Assembly: GCF_030272615.1 (NCBI RefSeq)
Contig: NC_081410.1
Coordinates: 569,923,152 to 569,987,151 of the forward strand
Length of the DNA stretch: 64,000 nt
Direction: 5' to 3'
From: Cryptomeria japonica
Taxonomy: Eukaryota > Streptophyta > Pinopsida > Cupressales > Cupressaceae
How positions within the stretch are numbered: position 1 is the stretch's first letter; each line of letters begins with the position of its first letter. The position numbers were made by a program, and so were the translations under genes. This document shows positions 34,809-46,262 of the stretch, piece by piece. The notes under the pieces were generated by a model. That model did no database searches. It was not told where the DNA came from and saw only the letters and a list, made by a program, of their open reading frames with translations.

Positions 34809-35119
34809 CGATCTCTTCTAGCCTCTTCGTCACTGCTCTGGTAAACCTTCCTGCAAAGTTTCATGCGGATGCTTCTTCATGAATGATCTAGTGTTTTTTC
34901 CTCCTTGCATTATTCTTGTTTTCCTTTTAGAATGGTTTATAACTCACAAGGACTGGTCCCAATATATAGAGTCGCCACCCACAAGAATATGGGAATTATG
35001 GAAACAAGGTTTAGAATAATACGTAGGAATTCCACAAACACAATGATTTTCTTTACAACTTAAGCACAAATCTATGTCTGGATCCTTAATGTGACTCTCC
35101 CCAGTAGAGTCACCACTTT
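34809..35119 (-). promoter_or_regulatory. Tat-1 leader with primer binding site
   Basis: Untranslated leader of 311 bases. At 35098-35115 the minus strand reads TGGTGACTCTACTGGGGA, four bases from the LTR. It resembles the tRNA-Arg-type primer site reported for Ogre/Tat elements, with two transitions. A second copy of the core, GGTGGCGACTCTA, lies further into the leader near 34967-34980. Confidence 0.8.
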
Positions 35120-38100
35120 TGTTGTCTTCAAAATCTGATTCACTTCAACATCCTTATAATAAAATGATTAAACTTTGTATAGGAGAGATGTCAAAGGGAA
35201 GGAAACTCTTTGGACAACATATGACAAGGTTTGATTTAACCTTCTACACTTCGAACCTCCTCAAAGTCCAGGTGGGTATACCTTTGTGAACTAAATTCAC
35301 ACTTTCAAAAGATAAATCCACAACAAACCAGTCCAGAAAATCAGTGGATCTAATCACCTTGAAACTAACTGAAACAAAGGAATGAAAATTATACTCATAT
35401 TCAGTATTTTGACCTACAAAACATGTAATAGACAACTTCGATTTATACCAGTGCCTTATCCAAGGTCACAGAGTCATCTAAATTCAAACAATACTCCCCA
35501 AACAAAATATCTCTACACATCCCATCGGCTCGACTTCTGTTAATCCTTATATATGCTTGACACACATGAGAATTTATACATACCAAATCAAACTATGCTC
35601 ATCAAGATTCAAAGTATCCTACAGAGAATTTACTGGTAGAAGTGATCCCCGCATATTTAATTTCCTTCCTAAAGAGAAAACCAAGCAAATACATCTACTG
35701 AAAGTTGCCTTACAACCCTATTCAAACAAAATAACCCTGGATTATTCAGAATGAAACAGTAAAAAATTGCAAGCACATTTGAAGACAACATAAAGTTTTA
35801 CTCAAAACCGATGGTCTGTATATTGATATAATCTTCAAGAAAGTATTACAAAAACTTTTGAATATTCTCCATTAAACATAGAAAAGCTCAGATATAAATT
35901 TCGGCAGTGTTTTCTTACAATTCTTTTGCAATTCTACTCTTAGTCCTGGTATCCATTTATAACAATATGGATGCACATAGCTTCAGACTTTCCTAGGAGA
36001 ATTTGTTACAATCATTTCTTTTCCAAAAGAAGTTACAAAGCCTTTTACAAAAACAGTTACAAGTCCTTTTCGACCTCTGCAGCTTCTTCAACTTGCTGTC
36101 CAGTTGCAACCTCTTCTAACTGTTTAGGAGCATCCTCTAACTGTTCTACATCCTAGATGGCATATTTTCTTGTCCATTCATTGTACACATCATCAGTTGG
36201 CCACGCGAAATTAATCACTTTTGTCTTAGCTTTGGTCAACCTTTCCTAGGAATTTCTCATCCTGTTGACTTTTGAATTGAGAAAACCATAATGAGATTTG
36301 ATTTTCTCTATCTCCTGAATTGTCACAACAAAGAAGGAAGCATCATCTAAATCAACAATTCCTTTAATTCTAGCTGACAGTTTGGCCTCTAATTCCTTGA
36401 GCCACACTTGTTTGTCCTTCAGTTGATTTGGGCTAGCAAAAACTCCTGGGAGCAACTCAAAAACCTGATCAGCATACTCCTTTTTATACAAGTTAATTTT
36501 TCTATCAGCATTATCCACCCCTTTTGCTAATTTTACTAGGCCTTTGGTGGTGTCACAAGTGGATTTGATGATAGGGTTGGCCCCTGCTTCATCATAAGAT
36601 GCACAAATAAGCTCCAAGTTTTTCTCTCTAGGCTTCCATCTATCAAAAATAGGTGTCAAAATGGCCTTATCTCCATTGAGCTCATCCCACATATCCAAAA
36701 TCTTACTTATATTATTATATAGCAGCGAGGCATTCATTGTATCTGCAAAACCTGAAATAGTAGCCCTTACTCTTTCCTCATATTTCTTGGCATATAAGGC
36801 ATGAGCCTATTTTAGATTCTCTAATTCTTGAGAAGTAATCGCAATCATTTGAGAGCTAGAAGGTGCTGGAGATGGTGGGAACTCAATGATGGGGCTGCTA
36901 GGTGGAGGTCTTGCAGGAGAGGAGGGGATCATCAGTGTTGAAGACTCACCTTGATGGTATTGTCCTGTTAATTGGCTATGCAGCTTAGCAATGATGCTAT
37001 CCTTACCTCTTACCTCCTCCTTAGCACTGTTATAAGCCTTCAAAATTGTCTCCAACTTGACTTGGAGGTCTGCTTCTTCCTTGGCCTCCTTTTCTGCTAC
37101 TGTAACACTAAATTTTGTAGCCTCTAGCACAGTGCTAGCAGCTTCTACCACCCCTGTGTTCTACACTCTCTTCACTATCATTCCACTAAGGTAGCTTGAC
37201 CCTAGGGTATCTTTCCTTCTCTTATTTTCATCTCTCTTGAGAGACCACATGATGAGTGCACCATTATCTTTGCTGAAAGTAATTCCCTCCATGGGCTTGG
37301 TTTCCTTCCTCACTGCCTCCAGTACCATGGCATCTGCTATGTCCTACTCAGGGAGAATGAGCACTCCAGCTTCTGCCACCATATCTCTTCCTTGCTCAGG
37401 AGTGATGGTCTTGAATTCTTCCATCATTTCTTGTTTTATTTCCTCCTCCACCATAGCTAGATCTTTGTGAGACTGCTCACCTTTTCTCTTCTCACATATT
37501 GCATTGTATTTGTCTATATTTTGTTTCCATACAAATTGTATAAATGCTCCTGAGGTAACAAAATTGTTATCAGCCAAGAAGTCATCATTGGCCTGCTTGA
37601 TCTCTGGATCCCACTCGTGGCCCTTAAGTTCATTGGTAGTGATGTTTATTTCAGCAACAAGGGGTTCTTCTGGCATTCCTTCCTCTACTTCATCATATGT
37701 ATAGGCAATTTCTCCTAGACTGCCTAACTGTATCAGTTGTTCAGCTACTACCTGTTCATCTCCTATGTGAATAGGGGATTGGGATGGAAAGTACAAGGGT
37801 GTATCAGATTGTACTTCTTTTCCTACTCTCTATTTCTTTGGGCTCTCTTGGATGTCAATGACATCTTGTATTTTCCTCTTTCCTTTGGAAGTGGAGGGCT
37901 CCCCTATTGTAGGCATCAGCACACTATAACTAGATTTCTTGTGTAGTGTATAGTCACCAGGAGGGATTGATTTGGTGGAGGCAGACCTACTTAGAATCAT
38001 TCTTGCCTTTTCAAGATTGCTTTTAATCATACCTTCCCTCTTTTCCTTCAGGGTCTGCATCACATCCTCAAAGCAAACAATTCAAAACTTTATTTTCTCC

Positions 38101-41100
38101 TCAAAAGGGAAAAAGCTAGACAATGGGTCATAGCTGGCATCAAACTGATGTACAAAGTCTAAGGATTTCTTATAAGCCACCCATTTTTCCTTCCTTAGCT
38201 CCTACTCATCTAGATCAAACTCATTTCTAATGAGGTCTTCAGGAAACTGAAATTGATGAGGTCTACCTCTGCACACTGCTCTCTTCCTAAACATGCCATT
38301 GAAGAAGTCTTCTGGATCGGCCCACCTGGATACCGTAGTTGACAAATGATAAGGTTTGAGAAAGTCTTCAAAACAATTCCAACCTCCATTGGTTATTATA
38401 AATTGATGGGCTATGGTAACCATAGGGAAAATAGTCCCTTTAACCCTACCTATCAGCTCTGCCTCTTGTACACTACCAATCTATCGGAGGACTCCTGCAA
38501 TTCCCACTTTGAGACGGACCTGATAGGGCAACAAGAATGGAGTGCCTTTGAAACCAAAAACTCTAAAAACTGTTGAGACTGGGTATAGGTAAATATCACC
38601 CCAATTATGAACAATCTTTATACTCTCTGCAAATTCTTTTGGTCTAACACATTCCAAAAGAACCTTGCAGATTCTTGGGTTTTCAGAGCAGAGGAGAGTC
38701 CTAATCTTTGATGCAAAATATTTATCAAATTTTAAGAAACTGGCATCCTCTCTGTCCCATGACAACACAGTACTCCATAGTTGCACTAGCATTTTTTCTC
38801 CCTCTTTCTCTTTTATGAGGTCCAGTCCACTTGCAAAGTAATCACCACCTTTGAACAAAAATATATGCATAAGGAGTGAATACCATCTGAAAGGCCTATC
38901 CACCTTTCCATTCTTTATTCCTACTAACCCTCCATAGATAGCATTAGTAATGAAAGAAGCATAGTCAAATGTTACTGCAAGGGAAGGATTCAGAATCTGA
39001 GCAATCATTAGCAAGTAGTGATTGGGCATATTTGCCTCAGCATCTGCTCCCAAAATCTGGCAGAGTGACCAATACATTCCCTTAGCCCTAAGGGTGAACA
39101 GATTCAATGAGAAGGGCTCTTCAATGTTGGGTCCTACCATTTTCAACCCACCTATCTTCACAAAAAATTCCTTAAGAGGCCCACTCCTAAGGTGGTTTCT
39201 CTGTGCACCGTATACTTGAGCTAATGATTTGAAATTAATGGGTTCCAAAAAATTGGTAAACTCATTGAGCCCAAAAGCACTTCTGAACTCTTCATTATTA
39301 ATTTCAATAAGGGATTTCCCATTTATGTCTCTAATGCTTCTTGTGACTGGATCATAATTATGTGCAATTTGAGTCAATAGATCCATGTCCATGAATACCC
39401 CTAGAACTACCAACCTCCCTACATCTAACTCCCAGATGCTATTATGTGGGGCTAGAGAATTTCTCATTCTGAATCCAACTTTAAATAACCCCAACCCAGA
39501 CAACCCAACCTATGGATCTCTCAACCAGTTACCCTTATCATACAACCCTTCTCCTATCTTCAAACGAGGAGCTCTAGGCACTAATTCTTTTACTTTTGAT
39601 GCCTGGTTAGTTGACAACATCAACTGCTCAAGAAAATCATCACAAATGGCCCTCTCCTGATAATTAACTTTCCCAAAAAATTCTCTCTTAGGTGCCATTT
39701 TGAAAATGCAAGCAATAAAAATACTACCCCCAAATGGTTCAGTGAAAAATCAATACTAATTAAAACACCACAAAGAAATTGCCACACAAGAGTACAAGAA
39801 AACCTGATTTTAGCTCGAAGGAATCCTTTCTGCAACTGAATTGACTTGCTCTGTATTTGAAGACAATAGCTTTGTATCTACTCTTCTACAACAATTCTTT
39901 TGAATGATACCTTTACTCAGTCGACAGGAGATCATATATGGTACCCAGGGTCTTAACTGCGACATTGATTCCGCATGCTTCGACCGTCCCTTCAGAATTG
40001 AATTCTTGAGAGAATTCGAATTTTTGCTCCAACGGGTCACAACATTCCTACAATTCTTTCCTTTCGCTCTTTCATTGTTTCATGAAGCATAACCTTCAGG
40101 CAATTTCATTAAATGAAATCACGCCAACTGTCCGATCAAAAGAAACTTGATCGGCCGTTACATTGACTTAACAGTCTTGCCTTCGCGATGGGCCCCACCT
40201 CGCTTTCACCATTTCGTAGACTTTATCTTTCGAGTGCTTCTCCTTCACAAAACCATGTTAGACGTTAGATGGAATTCTAACTGCTCGATGTTTAACTCTT
40301 ACTGAAACAGTCGACATCTTCATTAACCGCACCTTTACCTTGACTGCTAGCAGTCTTTCACTATTTCGTGAAGCTTAAACAACTTTCAACTTCGGGCCAT
40401 GAAACAACATGAGGCATTGGATCAGATTGAAGATGACCATCCTTTAAGGGAAACCCTTTATGCCTGCTCTACTTATGCTGCTTTTTCAATGGTTACTAGC
40501 TACTATGTGGCAATCAACCATTGGTTTTTGAAAACCGTTCAAGCCTAGTTCAACGTCAGCCACGTGTCTCTCCCTTTTACCGCCAGTTACACCTTGGCGG
40601 GCCCTCAACTTCTTCTGAAACCACGTGTCCATGGACACATCACCATCTAGCTTGACACTTGGACAAACCCCTTTTACTTTCACTATTTCACAAAGCATAT
40701 CCTTCAAGCACCTCGCAACCGTGAAATAACGTTGGCCGTTGGATCAAAATGAAGTTGATCCTCCTTTAACCTCATGTTTTATCTGTCTTTGGGGATGAAA
40801 AACCTTTTCGCCATTTTGCACGGCATAAAGCATGAGCATCTTACCCTTGCGAATTCACGCGGGCCGTTAGATTATTTTTGACTTGCTTGATGCTTAACAA
40901 TCTGAACTAACTCCGACAAATGTGGGCCCTCCGAATCAACCTCAAACACCTGGCATCTAGTCACTTTCAAAACTGACATGTCAGTCTTTCATTTGCTAAG
41001 AGAAAACACTGGGTTCGACCTCACCCTTGCCACCTGTATCTGCTAGGTCACCTCTTATCCCGTGGCATGACTCACCTCTGGGACTCACCTTTTAACCATT

Positions 41101-41855
41101 AGACCCACCTTGCTGACTATTGTGGCCTCTACCATGTGCCACCATCTTACTCGCTCTCTAGACGAGCTGGACTGTCTGCTTGGAGTGCCATGTCATTTTG
41201 CCACTTCGCAAAAGATAATTGTCGAGCATTTTCATTCTACGAAATAGCACGATCAGTCGGATCAGATTGGACTTGATCACCTTTTAGTCACTTAGAAAGT
41301 CTTCGCATGTAGGGTCCCACCAGATGCTTTTGCCATTTTGCGTAAGGTATTTCACTTGCAAGTTCAGGCAATGAAATAATACCAGCCATTGGATCTTGGA
41401 CGAGATGAAACCTCTTTAAACCGGACCAAAATTGCCATTTAGAACGCATTTCCATTTCACCATTTCGTGGGTCTTAAACCACGTGCAACTTCGCCTAACG
41501 AAATAGCGAAAACCATAGATCTTCTTGAGAGATGCACATAACTTATTGGGCCCAACAACATTAGGAGGAAAATATATAAGGCGTAAAATTTTACGATTAA
41601 TTCAAATGACCGCCTAAGCAAATGACAAGGGGGGACACTTCCTACAAACCTAAGACCCATTACTTAAGTGGATAAAGTAATGAAGAAATAGAAACCAGAG
41701 GGTTTTTTGATAAAACATTGAACAATTTAAAATTAAAACCCTAAACCATAAGACCTAACACAGAGCTGAAGCAATTGATAGCATGTCTAATTCAAAATTT
41801 CAAAACTTAGCCGATTTATGTTAAAGCAAAACCCATTTTTTAAACAGTGATAACA
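35120..41855 (-). repeat. 5' LTR of Tat-1 (6736 bp)
   Basis: Partner of 21210-27947. It contains the second copy of the LTR-borne ORF (36057-39698) and the same upstream motif series. A TATA-like AATATATAAGG lies near 41571 (plus strand), with a counterpart near 27663. Its orientation relative to the element makes a promoter role uncertain. Confidence 0.93.
36057..39698 (-). pseudogene. LTR-borne ORF of Tat-1, copy in 5' LTR (1213 codons, one frame)
   Basis: Same unidentified protein as at 22148-25790, here in a single frame of exactly 1214 codons including the final TAA. In-frame stops only, no frameshift. Stops shared with the other copy are TAG near 39504, 38481 and 36806. Private ones include TAG near 38199, 37830, 37173 and 36164 where the other copy has CAG, and TAG near 37350 and 36246 where it has TGG. 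In the 5' LTR this would be the first coding region of a transcript started in the upstream LTR part. Three TAGs common to both LTRs mean that either the template copy was already interrupted or the same CAG sites mutated twice. Confidence 0.75.
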
Positions 41856-43500
41856 AGATGGCTACCGGTATAAGAGATGTATGTGCAACAATGTCATTGA
41901 TAAATACTAGATGTGATATCTTTGATGTCAGCTAGCTTAGCAGGTCACCGGTAAGGGAGAGAATGTCATTCAACACAATGGCCATTGGAGTCACCGGTAC
42001 ACAAGTTAGTGTTTGACGTGTGTTGAAGATATGGATAGGAGACTGATATGATATAACAACTGGTAAATGATAACATCTGTAAGAGATCTAGATGTTGGTC
42101 GATTGATTGTGATGAAGAGGGGGAATGTTATCTAAATCACATCAACACCAAAGGTGAAGTATGTGCAGGCCACTGGTATGCTATGTGGATGTCAAACAAC
42201 AGGACTCCCACCAGATAAAGATGCAGTCACCATTTGAAGAGATGATTGATAGTGAATGTGCCCAAATTGGATCACATGTGCATCTTTGAAGATATGTTTC
42301 TCAAATAGGGAAGCCTCATTGGTGCATTATATAATGCAGATGACAAGGATCCAATCCCATCGGTAAGTGGAGCTTATCTCCTATTATGCATGAAATGCAT
42401 CATAGTCCACCAAGATAAGAGATAAGAGTAGAAGGCATGTGGTTGAAGGCTCACACTGGATGAAAAAGTGAAACACTAAGTTGCCTTAGGTGCATGAGAT
42501 CAGGGATGTGCACTGGATCAGCATGTGATGACATGATATGCTACTAGGACAGAAAAGGAAGAGTAAATAAGTGATGGGTTTGTCACTTTAACAAACCAGT
42601 TGAGATATGGTTAGGGCTGGTGATGAAGAAGGCAAGGCTGAGCATCTACAGATAGAGAGTGCAATCAGTATGCAGATACCTCAGATAGAATAAATTGAAG
42701 GTTGATGAAATGGTGTCATCAAGGGCTCCTATCGATAAGTATGACAATAGGTAAGAGAGAAAAGAGGCTAAGTGATGTGCTCCTTCCTGATGAAGATGAG
42801 CATATGGTGGATTGATATGTTTGGAAACCACAAAAGGTGCTCCATCGGAAGAGATGTCAAGTGCAATGTGATGGCAGATAGGCTAAGGTATAACTGGCAG
42901 GGTTAGTAAGCCAGTAGATGAATCCGATAATGGTTTTGGTTAGTGATCCTATCTAGACCGACACAGATGACCTACCAAAATGGATGTTGATAAAGTTGTC
43001 CTGTAGAGTTGATGTGGCCAACATACATGCATAGGTTAGCATGTTGAGTTGTTAAAGTATCAGGCGGCGAGGTAGATGGTGACAAGTCGACATTTATGTC
43101 GACTCTGTGATTCACGAGATGCAAAGTAGAGGTTTGTGACTCGAGGTCAAATGGGCAACAAATATTCAGGACAAATTGTTTGACTAGATCAAAGTAGGTG
43201 AAGGATAATGAAAAATCATTCTTTGTGACCGACCAAGAGATTAGACGATAGGTTAAAAGTAGGTTGCTAAATGAGGAAGGCATGTTTTGGAAGGCACAAT
43301 AATGGCAGGATTGATTGATGTGTTGCAGTTCATCAATCAAGGATATCAAATTTGATGAGATCTGATTGGATTTGTTCACCTTGAGGTCAATGAAAAACCC
43401 TAACCATACAAAGTTTGAATTGGTTTTTGGCGAGAAAACCAGTTAATAAATATGCAAACCAAAATCGATGTAGGTTGTTGTTGAATGAGAAGGTGTTTGG
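41856..43500 (+). repeat. 3' LTR of Copia-B, continuation
   Basis: Resumes with GATGGCTACCGGTATAAG and follows 5' LTR bases ~8589-10245 to GAATGAGAAGGTG. It is then cut by Gypsy-E at 43501. Many transitions separate the two LTRs, showing considerable age. The segment has no gene. Confidence 0.88.
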
Positions 43501-45132
43501 TGTAAGAGCCCCTAGGAATTAGACTATTTAGTTTTCTCAATTTTGTCTTGTACTGACTCTAGCCAAGTCATTTAGTGAATAAGGACTCCAGGAGGGTCCA
43601 AGAGTGAGTGTTAGAGTCAATGTAAGCCTAGGTTGAGTTCATTCTTCTTAGGTTTGCATTTTGTGCCTAAATAGTCGTTTGAGTAGGTAGTTGACCTTCT
43701 TGATGGTCAAAAGTGTCAAAACTTGGTATAGGCATTAGGGAAGGTTAAATTAGTCTTAAAAATGTTTTAAAATTCATGAGTGATGACTTAGAATAGGTCT
43801 CATAGGTTGAGATGACCAAAAAGTGCAAAGCTGCAAAAAGTTGTCATGACAACTTTTGAAAATTGTCATGACAATTTTTGTCCTGAATTGGTTAGCAATG
43901 GAATTAGGGATTTTCCAATGCCCTAGAAAGACTTCACATGTGGGAAATTCTATAAGAACCCTCTCTTGCATGGTTACCAAGTTTGGAGACTTGTGTTTTG
44001 TAAGTTCAACAATCTGAAACTACTCATTATCAGACTAGTTGGTAGCATTTTGGCTTGTTTTTGCTCATTTTGTAAATGAAAATGGATTGAATCCATTGAT
44101 CCAAAAATGGATTGAGTTTCTCTAGTGTGTTGCAGTGTTTTTGGTTCCATGTAAATATTTTTAATTAGTTTACCTTAGTGTTTTCTTATTTTGGTTTGCA
44201 AACAACCAGTTTTGGCTTGTATATAGCGGTTTTATGTAAAATGGTTGCCCCATGAATTCCACATGTGCTACCATCATAGCCTATTGGTACATGAAGGGAA
44301 ACCACTTTTAAAGTGTATATATGTAGGGACAAGTGTTGGAGATGAGTTTCAATATGACTGTCACCTTGTTCTAGGCGAGTCCAAGAGCAATGTGGCTAGA
44401 GGGAACATGGTGAAATTGAAGTGCTAAGTGCAAGGGTGAATTCCAAACCACCCTCTAATCTTGTAGAGGGGTCCATGAAGTTGGGATAGAGTTTAAAATG
44501 CAAGGAAAAGCCTTGACAAGGTCATTTTATGCCCAAACACCAACTTGACCAGTCACTGTCAGCTAGAAGGCCTAGAAACCCTTCAAAACCCTCATTTTTG
44601 GGTTAGTATATTGTACGATGGAGTAAGGAGCCAAAAAAACAAAAATCACTTGGGGTTAGGTTGAAAATTGAATAAAAACCAAACTTTCTATGGGGTATTT
44701 TGGACCGTTTTCACTCTAACCCTAAAAAACCAGATTTTGGAGGCCTAATAGGGCTAATTCCTTGTAGCCCTTTTCTAGGAAAAATGGTGAAATCGGTAAG
44801 GATGGAAAAGATTGAAAACATAAAATGGACCCAAAAGGCATTAAAAACATGTTAGAAGACACCTCCACACCTTTTCATCAACTCACAATAGTAGGAGGTC
44901 AATTTGACAAGTTGAAGCCAAGAAGCCATAATTGAGCACGTAGGAAGCATTGTAACTTGGTAGGGTTTCTAACTATAACACTTGAAGAAAACACCTTGGA
45001 ATGGTTAAGAAGCAAGCCCTAGAAGATATTAAGAAGTAATTAGAGGTCTAGAATGCAATTAGGCCTGGAGAGTTGGTGGAAGTGAGCAATACCAACTAGG
45101 TGAAGTGTTGAGAAAACTAGGTGAACCCTCCA
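43501..45132 (+). repeat. 5' LTR of Gypsy-E (about 1632 bp)
   Basis: Starts TGTAAGAGCCCC just where Copia-B LTR similarity stops. The end is placed at CCTCCA before TAAAATTGGTATCAGAGCC; without the partner it could be off by a few bases. It contains direct copies of a GTCATGACAACTTTTG/GTCATGACAATTTTTG motif (43843-43880). No gene. Confidence 0.75.
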
Positions 45133-45138
45133 TAAAAT

Positions 45139-45151
45139 TGGTATCAGAGCC
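45139..45151 (+). promoter_or_regulatory. Primer binding site of Gypsy-E (tRNA-Met type)
   Basis: TGGTATCAGAGCC, complementary to initiator tRNA-Met, which chromoviruses commonly use. Confidence 0.85.
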
Positions 45152-45209
45152 TCTAAGATTTGGGCTAGGTGAGCAGATTTCCTCAGTGTAATCTATAGGA
45201 GATAATAGC

Positions 45210-46262
45210 ATGGTGACCAATGTAGAGTTGGAAAAGAAAGTGGATGATCAAGAGGAAGAGAATAGACTCTTGAAGGATAAGTTGCTAGAATTGGAGGGTA
45301 AGCTTCGTGAGGTAGAAACCAAGGCAGATGAAGTGTTGGTAAAGGTAGAAGGAGCTGAAGGGAAGGGTAAATAAGTGTCAGAGATAGACAAAGTAACTAA
45401 ACCAAATCCCATCCTAGAGCAAGAACCTTTCCTGAAGGCATTGAAGGCCTTGAGTGGTAAATCACTGGAAGGATTGCCATTGTTCACTGGTAAGATGGAG
45501 GCAGAAGTGGTCCTAGAATGGATAGAAGGCATGGAGAACCATTTTGAATGTGAAGGAATAACTGAAGCCTAGAGAGTTAAGGTAGCCAAGTCAAGGATGA
45601 GAGGAGTTGCTCTTAGATGGTGGAAATTTGTGCAAGGTGAGAGGAAGAAAATGGGTAAAGCACCCATCTCTTCTTGGAAAGGGATGTTAGTCAAAATCAA
45701 AGAAGTCTATCTCTCTGATGACTATGAAGTGCAAATTCATAGGAAAAGGCAAAAATTAGGACAAAAAGACCTTGATGCCAGTAGCTATACGGAGGAGTTT
45801 CACAAAGTTAGCCTTAGATCTCATGTGGTGGAAGAAGAGAGTCTCAAGGTTTCTAGATACCAAAATGGTCTATGGTTGAACATCCAAGAAGAAATCAGTC
45901 TAATGAGCCAAAAAATAGTCCATCAAACCTATCAACTTGCCTTCAAGGTGGAAGAAATACTGAAAAGAAGACATGACTCAAGCAGCAATAGGGGCAGGGG
46001 TAGAGGAAAACACAATAGAGGAAGCTTTGGAGGAAGAAGTTCTGAACAAAGAACACAAGGACAGTCTAAACTCACTAGCAGCAAGAGAGTGGTACTAATA
46101 GAGGAGGATTCAATAGAGGAAGGGGGTCGAATAGTGGTTTTAGAGGAAGATCTACTAGCCAAGGTAGAGGTTCCTCATACTTTGCAACAATGAAGTGTTA
46201 CCATTGCAACCAGCTTGGTCATCTAGCATATAGGTGTCCAGAGAAGGGAACATCATCACATG
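45210..46262 (+). pseudogene. gag: Gypsy-E gag
   Basis: Begins at ATG 45210 with a coiled coil (ENRLLKDKLLELEGKLREVE). The capsid follows: LPLFTGKMEAEVVLEWIEGM, ALRWWKFVQGERKK and SYTEEFHKVSLRSHVVEEES. Then comes an RGRGKHNRG-rich basic stretch. A frameshift near 46080 moves the zinc knuckle CYHCNQLGHLAYRC (46196-46240) into the frame of pol. Stops lie at 45372 (TAA) and near 45570 (TAG, where Gln is expected). The capsid style (trimmed W-W-x2-V and the E-E-F-x3-LR segment) is that of chromovirus gag. Confidence 0.88.

Larger units (their letters stand above)
21210..41855 (-). mobile_element. Tat-1: complete Ty3/gypsy (Tat-type) element with 6.7 kb LTRs (20.6 kb)
   Basis: Minus-strand element bounded by TGTTGTC (21210) and GATAACA (41855). 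Direct LTRs are at 21210-27947 and 35120-41855 (6738 and 6736 bp). The flanks GGATG (21205-21209) and AGATG (41856-41860) form a target duplication with one change, and the Copia-B LTR resumes across it. The 7.2 kb internal region carries gag, protease, archaeal-type RNase H, RT, gypsy RNase H and integrase. Each LTR contains a ~1213-codon ORF on the element's sense strand. LTRs this long are extreme for plants. Confidence 0.93.
8556..43500 (+). mobile_element. Copia-B: long-LTR, pol-less copia element, split by three insertions
   Basis: Plus-strand pieces: 5' LTR 8556-11052, gag region 11053-13046, tail 19740-21167, 3' LTR start 21168-21209, 3' LTR continuation 41856-43500. Copia-M (13047-19739) splits the body, Tat-1 (21210-41855) splits the 3' LTR and Gypsy-E (from 43501) cuts it again. 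The 3' LTR continuation matches 5' LTR bases ~8589-10245. The visible internal sequence is only ~3.4 kb, with no protease, integrase, RT or RNase H, so it depended on another element. The remaining ~800 bases of 3' LTR lie beyond the window. It interrupts Copia-A ORF2. Confidence 0.82.

Noticed and set aside
22148-39698. The LTR-borne ORF as an ordinary duplicated host gene.
   Set aside because: Both copies lie at the same place inside direct repeats that end in TG...CA, flank a Tat pol and carry a target duplication, so the duplication is the LTR pair itself.
46090-46193. Acidic C-terminal end of the Gypsy-E gag ORF.
   Set aside because: Out-of-frame reading after a frameshift near 46080; the other frame gives the Arg/Gly-rich stretch and zinc knuckle expected of gag.
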